A program made the position numbers and the translations under genes. DNA of 64,000 nucleotides. Source: Auriscalpium vulgare. Taxonomy: Eukaryota; Basidiomycota; Agaricomycetes; Russulales; Auriscalpiaceae. Below are positions 1-13,267 of this stretch, piece by piece (position 1 is the stretch's first letter; the number at the start of each line of letters is the position of its first letter). The notes below the pieces were generated by a model that was not told the DNA's origin, did no database searches, and was given only the letters and a program-made list of their open reading frames with translations. The stretch is from assembly GCA_019915015.1 (NCBI GenBank), contig JAHBBC010000020.1, forward strand, positions 806,001 to 870,000, in the 5' to 3' direction.

Positions 1-453
1 CGAGCTTCCAATGCATTGTTATAGGCGAGGGGAATCAAGAAAGGCGCGAGGTCTATGACGGTATAAGGAGCGCTTACATAGCGGCGTGCCATGCAAAGCA
101 TCGATTCCGTGTTGACAACCTCTGTGGATGGCGTTAGTAGGAGGATGCAACGGCGGCTGGCCGCACTACTAAAGTCTGAAGAGGTGCCATACGACCGCAT
201 TGATGAAAGACGACGGTATCGATCTTCGTGAACAGCATTAATAGCAGCTCGCAAGCTAAGTGTCTCGGTAAGTGTAAGTGGACGGCATAAACATGAGAAA
301 GGATACGAGGGCGAGATGGCGTATACATACTACACTCGGATGGCGATAATAAAATCTAACGCCGGACAATCACCTCCGAGAAAACTTCTTCCGTTCATTC
401 CACACTTCCCCGGTTATCGACCCATCGATCCCCATCCGCCTCCCGGGCCACCC
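1..453. other. No gene recognised
   Basis: Left edge of the window up to the end of the lactonase gene. I see no coding-like stretch, repeat or RNA gene here; the open frames are short and do not resemble any family. It probably contains the 3' flank of the 6-phosphogluconolactonase gene. Confidence 0.4.
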
Positions 454-1279
454 CTACAACTTGAACGGCGTCTTGGGGTACGCGAGCTGGGCCGCAGCGG
501 GCTCGTCGACGAACCAGTAGAGCTGGCCAGGATGCACAGGGCGCACGCGAGCGGCGGGCAGGCCCTGCTCGGGGGTGTCGAGGATCGCGGGGAGGATGTC
601 CTTCTTGCCCTCGCCGGTCGCGACGAACGCGACGCGGACGGCGTGGTTGAGCACGGGGTAGGTGAAGGTGACGCGGCGCGGGGGCGGCTTCGGCGAGTCC
701 TCGATGTACGCGACCCAGCGGTCCTCCTCAGAGAGCAGGGCGTGCCCCGGGAAGAGCGACGCGGTGTGCCCGTCCGGTCCCGTCCCGAGCAGTACCAGGT
801 CGAACACGGGGAAGCGCGCCGAGTCCTTCTGCGCGAACTGCGTGATGAGCTCCTTCTCGTACGCGTCGGCGAGCTCCTCGAGGTCGTCCGCGAGGGCGAG
901 GTCGATCGTGTGGATGTTGTCGGATGGGATGGGGACCTTGGAGTAGAGCGTGTCGAGTGCGAGCTTGTGGTTGGAGTCGGGGTGGTCGAGCGGCACGACG
1001 CGCTCATCGGCATAGTACACCTGCCTGTGCGGCGGTCAGCGTGTGCGGACGGCGCCCCTGGGCGATGCGCGGTGCTCACCACTTGTCCCACTTGACGCCC
1101 TGCTTGCCGATGAGGGCGGTGAGGGTCTTGGGGAGCGAGCCGCCGGAGAGGGCGACGAGGAACTTGCCGCGCTTCTCGATGGCCTCGCGCTGGGCCTTGA
1201 GGATGAAGTCTGCGAGGGCGGCAGAGAGGTCGTCTGGCGAGGCGAAGGAAAAGAGGATGGGCGGGTGCGGCGGCGACAT
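454..1279 (-). CDS. 6-phosphogluconolactonase
   Basis: Cytosolic enzyme of the oxidative pentose phosphate pathway that hydrolyses 6-phosphoglucono-delta-lactone to 6-phosphogluconate. Two exons are visible on the minus strand: 1279-1080 and 1024-454, with a GT...AG intron at 1025-1079 that joins DKW to QVYYADER. The N-terminal exon has the sugar-phosphate binding segment [13 protein letters not shown]. The second exon holds [16 protein letters not shown] and [17 protein letters not shown], the two hallmark glucosamine-isomerase/6PGL blocks, and ends TPFKL. The length of about 256 residues is normal for the family. The start is the first ATG, giving [12 protein letters not shown]. No lesion is seen, so it looks like an intact housekeeping gene bordering the rearranged region. 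Confidence 0.93.
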
Positions 1280-1503
1280 GGTGAGAGCGACTGGTGCCAG
1301 TGAGCGTCTGCTGATGAGGATATCGATTTGCGTTCTTAGGAGCCCGTGATGTCATCCCCGCCCGGCCCGCAGCCCGCGTTCTGATATTCAGAATCTCACG
1401 AAAATGTCTGCAGAGGCGTGCACTGAGAGCTGTAGGGGAACCATTCGTTTAACGGCGCGCATAGTGGGTTTAAAATGCAGCATGTGGTATATATGACTGT
1501 GCG

Positions 1504-3003
1504 CTACAATTTTGCTTCCGGGCCAAGTGAGTAGCCCTCCTCCTCCAGCACCTTTCGCGCAAAGGAGCCGATGATGGGGAACAGCTGCACATATAAATAT
1601 GCACGCTCGGAGCTCGCTTGCCGGCGCGCGAATCGCGCTGCAATGCCTTGCATGATGACAGCGCCCTGGGCTTTAGTGAGTGCGTGCACCGCCGGAGTAA
1701 ATAGGCATACGCACACGGAATAGCATCCAGCTGCGGGCAAACACCATCTCACGAATGGGGTACGACAGCTTCATCACGCGGCAGTACTCACGCTCGAGGT
1801 CCTCGAGCCGCGCAGGGGCATCTTCCGGGTGGTTTTTGTATCCCCGGAAGATTCCGCTATCCTTCTGCTCCACTGGAAGCTTCAGGTCGTCGCGGTCAAT
1901 GACCCAATTCTGGGTGAGGTTCGCGAGGTCGGCAAGCTGACGAACACTCGTCAGTTCGGTGGCCGGCCTGCACATAGAAGATGGACACGCACCGGGCTTC
2001 CCAGCGTACAGAGCTCCCAGTCCAAGATACCAATCACGCGGTTCTCAGTTGCGTGGAAGACCAGGTTGTCGAGCTTGAAGTCACCGTGAACGATGCGCGT
2101 GCCGATCTTGCTCTCGTCGGGCAGATGCGTGCTGTACCACTTCAGCAGCACGTCCCAGCCGGTAATCTCACCTGTCGGCTTTCCCGTCTCGATGTCCTCG
2201 ACGGCGGCCTGCGCGAGCGTCACGCGCGTTAAGGACTTGATCTGTCGCGGGAAGTACGGGGTGGTCGCGCCGAACTTCGACAGACCGATGGCGAGTGGGT
2301 CGAGGGAGGATAGCGCCGCAAGGGCTCGGATTGCAGATAGATAACTGGGAAAAGGAGTCAATTTGGAGGTTCACGTGTGACGGGTACCACGCACCATTCT
2401 GTACGGTCTGCTAGTGGAACGTCGGGCATCTGCATGTCTGTGAAGATGCGCCCGTCCAAGAACTCCATGATATAAAACGGGGTGCCAATGACGGCCTCAT
2501 CTTCACAAAGTACAATAGGTTCGGGAACTGGGACTTGGTGCTCGGCAGATGTCGACGGCAGGCGGTTGTGCTTGTGGACTGCGTTCAATACTGTGAACTC
2601 GCGCTCAACCTGATGCGCAGTCTTCGACACGAGTTTTCCGGCAGGCTTCTTCCGCAGAACGAACCGGGTATTGCTAGACACCAATTCAAGACAGAGATTG
2701 GGCCGATGAGATGTACACGCACCTTGAGTCCGTCAAAAAATACGTCGGGTTCGACTGGGCAACAAGTTCAGTGCAGATCTCGCCTGGAGTGGGCTGGATT
2801 CACCTGCCCGAACTAAGCTTGACATCAGCGACGAGACGGAGGGCTCAGAGTATGCAACGCACCTTGAACTGCTTCACAGAGACCGGGGCCTTCACCGCTG
2901 GCACATGTCTCGCCAGGTATGCGTTCAGCTGAGCGACGTCGATGTTCGCGCGCACCTCCCCGACTTCGCCGCCCACTTTCTTTGGCTGCTTCAACTGGGA
3001 CAT
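1504..3003 (-). CDS. Aminoglycoside phosphotransferase-fold protein (ACAD10/11-like kinase domain)
   Basis: Multi-exon minus-strand gene. Exon 1 begins [17 protein letters not shown] and runs to VSVKQFK. The following exon carries [13 protein letters not shown] (beta-3 lysine region) and [24 protein letters not shown] later exon carries the catalytic loop [14 protein letters not shown] (Brenner motif HGDxxxxN) and the metal-binding segment [12 protein letters not shown]. The C-terminal exons contain [10 protein letters not shown] and end GPEAKL. This order matches the APH/choline-kinase-like domain that is fused to acyl-CoA dehydrogenase in animal ACAD10/11 but is often free-standing in fungi. 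Those enzymes are thought to phosphorylate hydroxyacyl-CoA derivatives; the substrate here is unknown. All key motifs are present. Exact intron ends were not all resolved. Confidence 0.85.
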
Positions 3004-3345
3004 TGGAAACGGTGATGTCGATGGCTGATGGAAATTGAGGTCGTCCCGAACTAGACGCTGCTCACCGTTGCGTGTGTCATGTGAATGTCCGGGCACGCCG
3101 CGGTGGCCGGTTTCGCCGGGGTGAAAACACGCACATCCACTGGTTTTAACCGGCGACTGCAGTATCAGTCAAGCAGGGTAGATACTGTATCATGTTCATG
3201 GGGGGAGATGAGAAACGCGGTCGGTCACAGTATCGGAGCTTTCGGCGAAATTCAGCGTAGCGTCCGAGCGGCCGACGGTGGCCGAATCTGGGTGTAGCAC
3301 GGCAGGCCCGAATACAATCAAATTCTTCACAGCAATTGGAACAGT

Positions 3346-6300
3346 CTATGCGGATATGAACCCGGTATGTTCCCAATAATCAATCCACCTCTTCATGTCC
3401 TCCTTCCCGAGCTCCCCGGCCGCCCTCAGCTCCAAAGAAACGGTGACAGCCTTCTCGGTGCTCCAAGTTGCGGCCTTCGGCATGCTACTAAAGAAATCGG
3501 CCAACTTCAGGGCAGGGCTTTTCTCCAGAGTTCCAAGGGCAGAGTCTTCGCGAGCATTCTTGAGGGCTGCCACCCATTCATCGTAGGGAACCACCTGCAG
3601 GTTCAGGTACTCTGCGACACCGTCGCTGAGCATGTTCCAGTGGATAGGGCGCGGATGCACGAGGTGGAGCACAGGTTCGTCGCTTCCGAGCATATCGAGC
3701 AGACTTGCAGCTGCGACGTCGACAGCGATCCAGGATATCATCTGCGTAGCGCCGTCAGCTTCAGTCTCATATGGCTGGCTCAACATGCTCACCTCGTCTC
3801 TCATCGGGAAACATCCCAATTCTTGTGAAAACCGTAGCATCGCGGGGACCCACTCCTTCTCGCTCCAACCTCCGACCGCACTGTCGCCTGACAGCTGCCC
3901 GACGCGCACGATATTCGTGCGCAGACTCGTACTTTCGTGCGCGCGAAGCAGGATGCTTTCCGCGACCCATTTGCTCTCACCGTATCCCCGTCCTACAGCG
4001 TCTTCCGGGTCTCGAATGGGCTCTTCCGCGATAGAGATACGGTCCTCCGGCACTGACGATGGAAGGTCAGCGATGTCAGCATGTGCCTTCTGACGCATTG
4101 CAGGACTGACCTGCGATCACGCCAATCGAGCTGGTGAATAAGACAGGCGGAGGTTCGCGGTGAGGTGAAGACAGCGCCAGGTCGATCAGGTTGCGAAGAC
4201 CCGCGATCAGCTCTTCGAACGACGACAGGCTCAAATTGAAGTCCACGCGCCATGCTAAGGATTCGGTCAGCCTCAGCCATTCGAAAGGGAAGTGTACGAG
4301 CATTCATACCGTTATGGATGATCCCGGTAACAGAATATTGTATACGCGTGTACAGCTCCTCATCTAGCCCCAGCTTCGGAGCTGCAAAGTTCGCTTCGAC
4401 AAGAATTAACTTGGGAGAGTTGATGAGGCCATGGTCGAGACTCCAGGACTTGAAGGCTTCCTTCTGACGGCTAGCAAGAGATGTCTTGCTCGCTCGATTG
4501 AGAGCGAATACTGTAGCCACCGAGCTTCGGGAGAGCAGCTGCGCCAGCAAATGGCTGCCCAGACGCCCAGTCGTACCGGTCAACAAGACGACTTCCGCTG
4601 TTCCCTCCTCGCAATCGCTTCGCGGCGTATGGCGCGGGAAATTGACACCGTACTTCTCAACGAGTGCCTTCGCGAGCTGCACCTTGGCGTCGTGGACCGT
4701 CGCCTCCGGGTCATGTGACTTGGCAAGCATGGTCACGATGAAATCCGTCAATGAGGAGATCGAAGGATGCTCGTAGACGAAGTTGCTGGGGATTGTCTGG
4801 GTTGACACGGTTGTGGTTTGCCGCAGAGCACGCATGATAGAGTTACGGACATATGTTGCTTTCAGGCTACGCGATCGACGTGTAAGTCTTGTAGTCAGTG
4901 GCAAGGACGATGATTCCGCACCTGTCGCAACCCACCACGAACAGGTCATCCTCGTCGCCGATGGAGGCATCGAGGACACTTCCAATGACGGAGCGGAGGA
5001 AGACGCGAGTCCCTTCCCGGGTCCAGCTTGAAGGCGGCGCGAGATGCGACTGGGAAGACTCCCTGACAGCTTCATACAATGCATCAATCTCTGCCTCGTA
5101 AGACTTGATGGCCATAGGGCGTCGTGGCTGCCCCTTCAGAGTGTACTCCAACGGCTTCGACGGTTTGCTGACCAGGATCATCTGCCCGACGAATTAGAGC
5201 GGCAACAGGATTAAACAATCACTGCATTACCTCTTTGAACAGCCTAGAATGCGCAGGTGCGTACTTGTTCACTCGCTCGATGGCGGGCCTGTGGATGGCT
5301 TAGCACAAAGGTACAACGGATACTACGTCTCTGCATACCAGATGAGATTCCTGAACTCGGCGAGTCTTCCAGGCTCATCAGGGTCGAAAGAAAATGCGGC
5401 GGCGGGTTCTATGAGAACGCCATTTTGGAGGCGTCCCTGTCCGAACATGATAGCAGCAGCGATATGCGGATCGCGAACAAGGATCGCCTCTAAAAATGCA
5501 TATTTAGGGAAGGAGACGGATGCAGTTATATGCATTATCACCTAATGGCACAGGATTTGTCTTGCGAAAGATATTGTCCGTCAGCTCAGAGGCGTCAGGC
5601 CACGGGTTTAAGTATGTACCTTTTCGCCGTTTGAGAGGATGATCTGCTCATCGACACGACCATAAACCACCCATAACGTCGGGTCTTCAGGGTGACGGTA
5701 GAACAAATCACCGGTGCGGTAGCCTCGTCGTCCGTCAGCAGTCGAAAAGTTGATTACGCTCGGAGTCCAATTCGGTGTATCCTGTAAGTAGTGATCTTAT
5801 TAAACTCTGAAGCGTCTTGCAAGCGACACACGTACCATGACCACGGCCTCAAAGACATCCCTTTGACCATCCTGGGCCAGCATTTCCAACTCGACCTGTG
5901 GCGAGATCTTGGTGTAGTCCAACTCATTGCGAGTGGGTTCCTTCGGTATAAACATGCTTACGCACCCCGCTTCCGTGCTAGATGGCAGAATCATCACATG
6001 GCATGGACACAGCATATGATGATAAACCTACGAGCCGTAAAGCGGAACGATAGGAACGTTTTCTGCCATAAGTTGTTCTCTGACAGCTTTGTTTAAGGGC
6101 GCCCCTCCGTACACCTGAGCATGATCTGGTTTGTTAATGAAAAAAATTCAATACACGCGATCACTCACGATTGCACGGAAGTTCCTCATATGAGGTATTT
6201 TCGCTGGGTCGCGAGACCATGCCTGCAATCATGACGTCATTTGAATGGGTGATCACCCGCTCATGGCCGATCCCACGAACCTCGATAAAGGCTGGTACAG

Positions 6301-7443
6301 AGAACGATATACTGCAGTTTGTTGCGACAGCGTCCTCGAGGCAGCGATCGGGGGTAGGAAAGATGGGAGGGGAAGACGGTGGAAGGACTGATAGCGTCAG
6401 CCCAGTCACCAACTGTGACAGAAGAGATATTAATAATATGTAGCCCGAAGTGTGTACAAACGAACGAACCGCGCAGAATACCGTAAATATTCCCATCGCA
6501 TCTATGCAGCTGGATGAGCATCGAAAGGTCGACAGTCATGGATGACCTACGGAATAGAGGCACACCGTGCGCGGAAACGACCTCCCCACAGACATCGACC
6601 TGTCCACTGACTCTCTCGAGGCCTTAGCTTCGAATTTAAGGGGCTCAGTGATGGACTTACGAGGTGACTTGCCCCACTGCAGTGTTGTTATATTTCTGAG
6701 CGCAATAACTTTGGGGAAAGAGCTGGAGCCTGCGGAGAGAAATCAGTATGTCAACGAACGCCCAAATCGGACGTGAGACCTGACGAATGCAGGAGGCACA
6801 TGTCGTTCTCAAGCTTCAACGGTTGGGAGTATGGCGAGGTATCCATGCCATCACTCCGTCCTGATGCGACGTCGGTGTACAGTATCATCGGCAGAAGCTC
6901 GACGTAGCTGCTTTCTTTCTTCAAAATATCCAGAGCTTCGGTAGCGATGGTCTGCATGGCAGAATCATTACTGACGAACAATTGAATGATGTGACTGCTG
7001 CGAATGAGATGGGCAACGGCCGCTGGGGAGTTGCGAGGCGAGATTGGGAATGGAACGAATCCCAGACTCAATATGCCAAAGATGGCCGTAAAATAACTGA
7101 TACTATCTGTCAAGGGAATTACCGTGATCCGTCAGGGACATTCACAGCGGCGTGCTTAAGGCTCACCCGTAGATGCGAGAATGCCGATGGTGGGACCTCG
7201 TCCAGGCGGCCGGGTACCCTCTTGAGCAGTGTAACGGTCCACAAGGCGCGCATAGTGACCACAAGTCAGCTGTGCGGCTCGTAGAACCATGTTACCCGCA
7301 TCTTCGTAGGTTATCGATTTCTGAGAGGTCCCATTCATGAAAACGAAGAGGGGGTAGTTCGGATTGTGTTTCGTGTGGTGAACGAGTAGCTCCGGTACCG
7401 TGAGACACCCGTCGAGCGGAGGGGGACTGAATGGCGCAGTCAT
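3346..7443 (-). CDS. NRPS-like adenylation-thiolation-reductase enzyme, copy 1 (carboxylate reductase type)
   Basis: Single-module enzyme of about 1,040 residues that would activate a carboxylic acid with ATP, load it on a phosphopantetheine arm and release it by NAD(P)H reduction, as in alpha-aminoadipate reductase-like and aryl-acid reductases. It starts MTAPFSPPPLDG at 7443. The adenylation domain (about 1-560) has LLHSSG at the P-loop position, YGSTEAG, YRTGDL and GRVDEQIILSNGEK. The carrier domain has DLFVVGCD joined by an intron to SLKATY, so the attachment serine sits at the exon junction. The reductase domain has VLLTGTTGRLGSHLL (cofactor binding) and the YGESK active site, and ends DYWEHTGFISA. 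Frame changes coincide with plausible short introns. It is the most intact of three copies; the others are at 35967-40152 and 59944-64000. The substrate cannot be read from sequence alone. Confidence 0.88.
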
Positions 7444-8369
7444 TTGCGACTGGTGGCGATGGGAATAGAGCGGTGGGCCGACGTGGACAGGCTGGTGTGT
7501 GTCAAGGCTTAACTCCGCTTTTAGAGGTCTGGCTGCCTCCGCGGGAAGCGCGCTCGTCCGGGTCCTTGCAGACAAACGTTACAGACGCCCCCAAGCTTCA
7601 CAGATACGCCGTGATCAGCGCTCGCCGTGATCCAGCGCTACGAACCTTACACCCGGGACGCCAGGGTCTAGAACAAGGGCGACGCAAGCAGGAGGTCCGA
7701 AGGAGTGGCGCCGCAAACTGGAAGCCACCCCAGAATACAAGACATCAAGAAGAACGAGACTCGTGCAAGCGCAAGGATGGTGGGAATGAAATCATCCGAC
7801 AGCGCCGCCTTCGAAAGTGGTCACGGTGAGGCCAGTTCGAGTCGGCATCCGTCCAACTGTCCAAAACATCGTTCATAGTCAGAAATTCGTGAAGCTTTGC
7901 CAGGAGTAAATGCAGTGTCTGTCCATGTTGTCGTTGTCGTTGTCTTCGTCGACGTGTCGGACGGACTCGGACTCGGAAGCTTCCGGCGGCGGCGGCGCCG
8001 GGCGGGCGGGCGGACTTTGTGGCTGACGAGAGCTGACTCCGATTCCAGCCCGGCCGCCACAGTAAGGTAAGTGGCTTTACCGTACTTGCTTAGGAGGCTC
8101 CGCATTTACCAGGACGTGAGGCACGGCTATAATATCACACTAAGCGGTGGGCCGCTCCGCTGGACGCTGGCGGAACCATCACTAAAACCCTTCCGGGTTT
8201 TATGGCATGGGCCAGCAGCAGCTGTTCCGTATGAACTAATCTTCGGAGCAGTTGGTGGTGAGGGTATATCACGAAGGTCTAAGGTGCTGTGATATGGGCA
8301 ATAAATCATGAAGCCGAGCCATCCGCAGTCTCCCCAAGTGGTGAACAGGATAAGCGCGGGCCCGGGGCG
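7444..8369. other. Intergenic / promoter of NRPS-like copy 1
   Basis: No gene is recognised. The part next to the NRPS-like start (about 7560-7700) aligns in reverse orientation with the sequence upstream of copy 3 (about 59690-59820), including a shared CCCGGG-containing stretch. The duplicated block therefore includes the promoter. Confidence 0.4.
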
Positions 8370-9663
8370 CTACAAGCTCTCCGGTTGCTTGACGGCTTCG
8401 TTTATTTCTCCAAACACCTGTGCATCTTGGTGATGCTCCGTTAAATGGTCGATTTGAACCTGCAAATGTCGCAGTCCAATATTAGACTGCGGCGCCCATT
8501 CGGCCACTGTCTGGCCAGCGAACAGAGACGATGGTAACCGTCGGAGACGGAGGCGTATCATGACCATGTAGAAAGTGATGGGTATGATAGGCATAATCTG
8601 TAGCATGCGTTAACTGACCGGCTAATTTTGAGCGTAAATCAGCAAGTCTTACCGTGTCAAGGACAATATATTGGGCATTGAGCTTGCTCACGAAACACAC
8701 GATCATTATGACAAGAGCCATAGAGTAAAGGACAGCGGCGTCCACAAAGACGAGCACCACGGGGATAAGTGATGGTCCAATTCGTTGGCCCTTGACTCGC
8801 GAATTCGTGCTCCAGATACGATAAGCCAATAGCACTAGAGGGGCATCAGAACTCGCAAGCCAAAAAAAACAACTTGTTACGCACGCGTAGACATCAGGTT
8901 AGTTGCTAGTGTCAACGAGAAATATGCTGTGATGAAATGTGCAGCGCCTGCAAAGATCCCAGCCTGGGGGCTCGTTTTTGAGGCCGTATAAACAGCTCCG
9001 ACACCGCACACTGCCAGCGGCCATTGCCAGTGAGGGAAAAGCTTCGAGAGAAATGGTCATGGCATACCTGCTAGGCCACAGTACATGAGCGCCGGTAACA
9101 CGATGACCCAAACTGACTGCCAGACAACATAGCAGCGATAGATCTAGCAAACGGTGATAAGCCTGAGTGCGGTATATACGTATGGCAACAGAGAACAACT
9201 CACAACCATACCGTCACCGGTCAGAGTTTGAAAGACGTAGAGACTGTTCTTGAAGAGAAAGGTATACTGTGAGATGTCTCCGAACCACGCAGAAGGTCCT
9301 ATGTTGAAAAAATCTCGATTGTCAATGAAGCCGAGTTTCAGACGGTAGACATCGAGGACGACATGCTGAATGTAAGCGAGTTACCCGTCAGCACCCAATT
9401 CACCATATACAACAGACAGGCTTGCCATTGTGCTGCAGAGGAACAGTATCGAAGCTACGACGGCCATTGGGCGATTAATGGTCGTCGCAGGTCGGAGCAA
9501 AACCCAAAGAGTGACGCCGTACATGAACACAGAGAACCCTGAAAAGCAAGCATCAAAATGTCGGTAACTTGCACTTCCGCAGATGAGATGACGGACCATA
9601 TAAGAATGCTTCCAGCGAAAGTGAAACGATTGAAGCACGATCAAGGCTGAGGTTCGAGGGCAT
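8370..9663 (-). CDS. Seven-transmembrane protein of unknown function (agaricomycete-specific family)
   Basis: Multi-exon integral membrane protein starting MPSNLSLDRASIVSLSLEA. Successive hydrophobic segments are visible: FSVFMYGVTLWVLLRPATT, MAVVASILFLCSTMASLSVV, a middle exon with LLCCLAVSLG, and near the C-terminus LIPVVLVFVDAAVLYSMALV followed by QYIVLDTV and IMPIIPITFYMVMIRLRL. The pattern matches a large uncharacterised family expanded in mushroom-forming fungi, usually about 320-350 residues, which carries the conserved QYIVLD and MPIIxITFYMVIIR motifs late in the protein. The function is not known; location in a cell membrane is inferred from hydrophobicity. Only the last exon of this gene survives in the mirrored right arm, at 58938-59138. 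Confidence 0.72.
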
Positions 9664-10504
9664 GGTGGGCAGAGAGACTGCCCACTGTCTCGTCCCGCCA
9701 AAATATAAAGCTCGAAAATTAGGAGGCGGACGGTTATTAGATTTTTTCCCCTGCTTAACAGGGGAATTAATTATTACGTGAATGGCAGAGGCCACTAGAC
9801 TCCAGCGTTGCTCGCGCGGCTTGTAAGAGGACGCACTGATGGTAGCAGAGCGCGCCAGAATAAATATAGATACGGGCGCATCTGATCACCTACGATAGAT
9901 AACTGATGCAGAAGCTGCATGGCAGCGCGCACTGCGCATGGGGTCACAGGGGAACTCGGGACTTACCAAACCTCAAGAGCAAGAAGACGTGGCAGATAAA
10001 CCCTTATCGTAACAGGGTCAGTGTTGTTAAGGCCCCAAGGAAGAGCGGGCGCTCCGCTGATTGAGGATGACGTGAAGCGGATACGATGGAGAGAGATATC
10101 TGAAGACGGCTGCATGCGAGAAGCTCGGCAAACAGAGGGTTGGCATGTTGCCACGAGGTCAGAGCTGCGAAGAGCTGCTAACCGTCAACGCCACAAGTAT
10201 TCATGAAGTGTGGCAACAGCTCGAGGCTTGCGGAGGGAACTTCATGAACCCTCGCCGAGGGTATTCAATGGGAGAAACACACCAAAAGAATATCATATTT
10301 GCGTTCTCTCTTGCTCGTCGTACCCAAAGCCTAGGCTGAGGGCTTCGCATAGTCATCAGGCGACTCACCCCGGCATTACAACCGAAGCGGCCCTCATGAG
10401 GTGCATCAGATGCACGGCTTTCGCCACCTGTAGCCCTCTTCTTCAGCTGTATCCCGGCGTACTGACGTCCTGCACGACGTTTAACCGTCACGCCACCACG
10501 CAAT

Positions 10505-13024
10505 TCAAGAAACGAGGAGCTCGCATATAGCCGTCGTCTTGCAGTCTCCAGTACAGGCGCTGACCGCACCTCCTCGGCTGATGCGCGTGTCGTATAACTG
10601 GAAGGCGGTCACGTTCGCCTGGAAGACTTCTGTGAGCTGATGCCAGAACGCCGCGTTCAGCGGGTCTGTAGCCTGGAGATGCCCGACGAGCGGGCCGTAG
10701 GATTCGCGCGCCGAGTAGTAAAGTTCCCACGTCGCTTGTGAAACATCAGTTTTGTCTGCGCCCACTGGCATCGCGGAGAGTTCGAATTCTCACGGGTAGT
10801 CTGAAAGCTGGGATCCGAGATATTGGCTACTACGAGTTAGGAGGAGCGTGTGCAGCTCCATCATGGAAGGAACCTACTGATGAACGTCTTCACGTCTAGA
10901 ATCTCATACGTATCGGAGTCGACATCGTAAAACTTGAATGCAGGGTTTCCACCTAGATAGCCGTCGCATAAGCCTAGAGACATAGCATCGACCTGGAAAT
11001 ATGACTAACTCGTAGGCGTCAGCGCAGGACCTATAAACACGATACTGTCTGCGTTCGACGCCGTCCTGTTGCTGTAGTCCGAATACGCGACCTCGAATTC
11101 ATCCTGGTCGAATACATCATGTATTGACCCCATGTTCATGTGACAAGCCTACCTTATGGCTATGTCCAAAGAATTGCGCGGCGATAGTATTCTTGTACCT
11201 TTGCACGATCTGGTCGTACGAGTTCGACTAATTAGCCAAGCTTATCAGCCCGATATCCTTCCGACAACCAGCGGAACCCTTCACCTGGTCGAGTACGATA
11301 TCCGCCTTTCCTGGTGGAATATGCCCTATGATCCATGTACGTTGCCCGAGATCCTCCGCCGCTTGGAGCTGCTCGACCATGAACGCGAGGAGCCCGTTAG
11401 GATCAGCGCTGCCCGCCATCACCGACAGTCGGTAGATGCTCAAAGAAGATTGACGCGGACGAGCGCCCACATGCTGGTGTCGCTGTCGTATATCCAGAAG
11501 CTGCACGCAGTCAACAGGGCCCGTTCCTTCGATGCGATGCAGGTTCTCACTTTTGTTTGTACCAATACTGCGTATTTATTGATAAGATTCTGCGAAAACT
11601 GATAGTGTGCTTTTGAGAAATTGGAACGAGACGAGACTCACCGAAGATTGGTCGCAGGAACAACTTGAGCGTACGATGCGGAAAAATGCGCTACTTGATC
11701 CGCTCCCGCAGCGCCAATCCACGGCTTCAAAGCACAGGTCAGCATTTACTGGGAAATGTGTCAAGGCATACCTTCCAGCCTGCTTCCTCTATCGTGAAGA
11801 CCCACTGGGGATCGAGTGTGGTGACGGTGGTGTTACGCGGGAAACTGTTGACGGGGACCGAGTCACTACGCGACGAAAATTAGGATGCCCATTAATTTGT
11901 TGCAAAAAGAGCGTACTGATTCCCTACACAAGGATGCGTTGATCAGCAGCTAACGATCAGCGAATAGTGGGAACTTACCGAGCGAAGGGCAGACAGTCAT
12001 TGTGAGACCATCCAACATGTCCACATTCCAATCGACCAATCCCCCGCTCGCCTCACTGTAAACATCCTCAATCTCGACGTTCGCTCGCCAAAAGAGAAAG
12101 AATGCGACTGACGTTTCGTCCACCAGCCACGTATCACCCGCCACCTCAGATCGCGCGTCAACAATTCTCATCCCACCAATCAGAGAAACTCACGCGGTAC
12201 CGTATCGCCCGTGAACACCGCGAATTTTGCCTTGAAGCCCAGCTCCCCGCCTGCAATCGCGCGCAACATGCTCTGCGACAGATCTGCGGGCGAGTCGCAG
12301 TGCACATTGCTGAAGGGCCCAGCGGGTTCCGTCGCTGGCCCCGTCTCGTCTCCAAAGTTGCGGCAGCAGATGCTCTTGGTGCAGTTCGCGTCGGCGCCGA
12401 CCTGCACGTTTGGCAGTGTAAGACTCGCGCTGTGAACGTAACTGATGAAGCCTACAATATATTTGCGATCGATGCGCACGTCTGAGAAGTGCACAACCTG
12501 AAAGGGCGGCTTGCCTGTTCAGGTGAATTGCTTTGGGAAAGCTGGAGCAATATTTGGGAAGGGCATCGTAAATGGTATCACGGGCGGTGGCTGCACATAC
12601 TGTTCAGAGGCTGCCATATAGCGAACACGTCTGACGAACCTGGCAGAGCCCGAACACGGCATCGCAAAACTTCGTCGCGGTCGTCCCGCCCACGCTGAAC
12701 GCGCGGAGCGAGTGCGCCAGGATCGGGCCGGATCGATTCAATTCTCCCGCGCGCACGTCGTCGTCGGCGAGCTTTCATACACAGGATCAACTCGTGCGGC
12801 AGATATTGAGCACGGAAAGAATTTACGTTCAGCGTCTGGCAGACGGTTGTGAGAGTGCTCACGAACACGTCATTGCCCAGTTGGGCAGCGGTTTGAAGGG
12901 GTGGAAGCAGCACAGAGTGACATGATGCACAGTCTACCGCGGCCTCGAATGCGGTGAGAATGTCGGATAAAAGGGAGGCGCGCGCGCTGGCCGCGAGCGC
13001 GAGGAGCACCAAAGCACCGGACAT
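10505..13024 (-). CDS. Acid sphingomyelinase-like metallophosphodiesterase (active site degraded)
   Basis: Resembles secreted acid sphingomyelin phosphodiesterases. It begins MSGALVLLALAASARASLL (signal peptide), followed by a saposin-like cysteine region (CASCHSVLLPP). Downstream exons give FCDAVFGLCQVRQ, the start of the metallophosphatase domain, AVFTGDTVP, FPRNTTVT and DPQWVF, then WIIGHIPPGKADI, QFFGHSH and the C-terminal WELYYSARESYGPL and CTGDCKTTAIC. Two features are odd. The first metal motif reads FSDVRID where the family has DxH (DVHID), so a zinc-ligand histidine is arginine. The GNH[DE] motif expected just before the FPRNTTVT exon is not recognisable. The later GHIPPG and GHSH motifs are intact. 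The gene may encode an inactive protein or be an early pseudogene. A more decayed mirrored copy lies at 58338-58735. Confidence 0.78.
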
Positions 13025-13267
13025 GTTGTATGTCACTAGCTCCGAGCCAGACGACCATGATGATGACTGTCCTATATGCCGTCGCAATTGACATGGGACT
13101 CGTGTTCTAAATGTGCGTGGCGTATGAGTATGATGATGATGATGACGCGCGTACCAATGGTGCTGTGGTGTCGTGAAGCTTCGAAAGTCGGGGCCGCCGT
13201 TATACTGATTCTCGCGCGGAGTGCAGTCCGACTCCCATCGGTGTATTAGTACTGGCATAGACTCGAA

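Noticed and set aside
316..1355. Long open frames on both strands overlapping 0.3-1.35 kb (259 aa plus, 313 aa minus)
   Set aside because: Arg/Ala/Pro-rich shadow frames of the GC-rich 6-phosphogluconolactonase exons.
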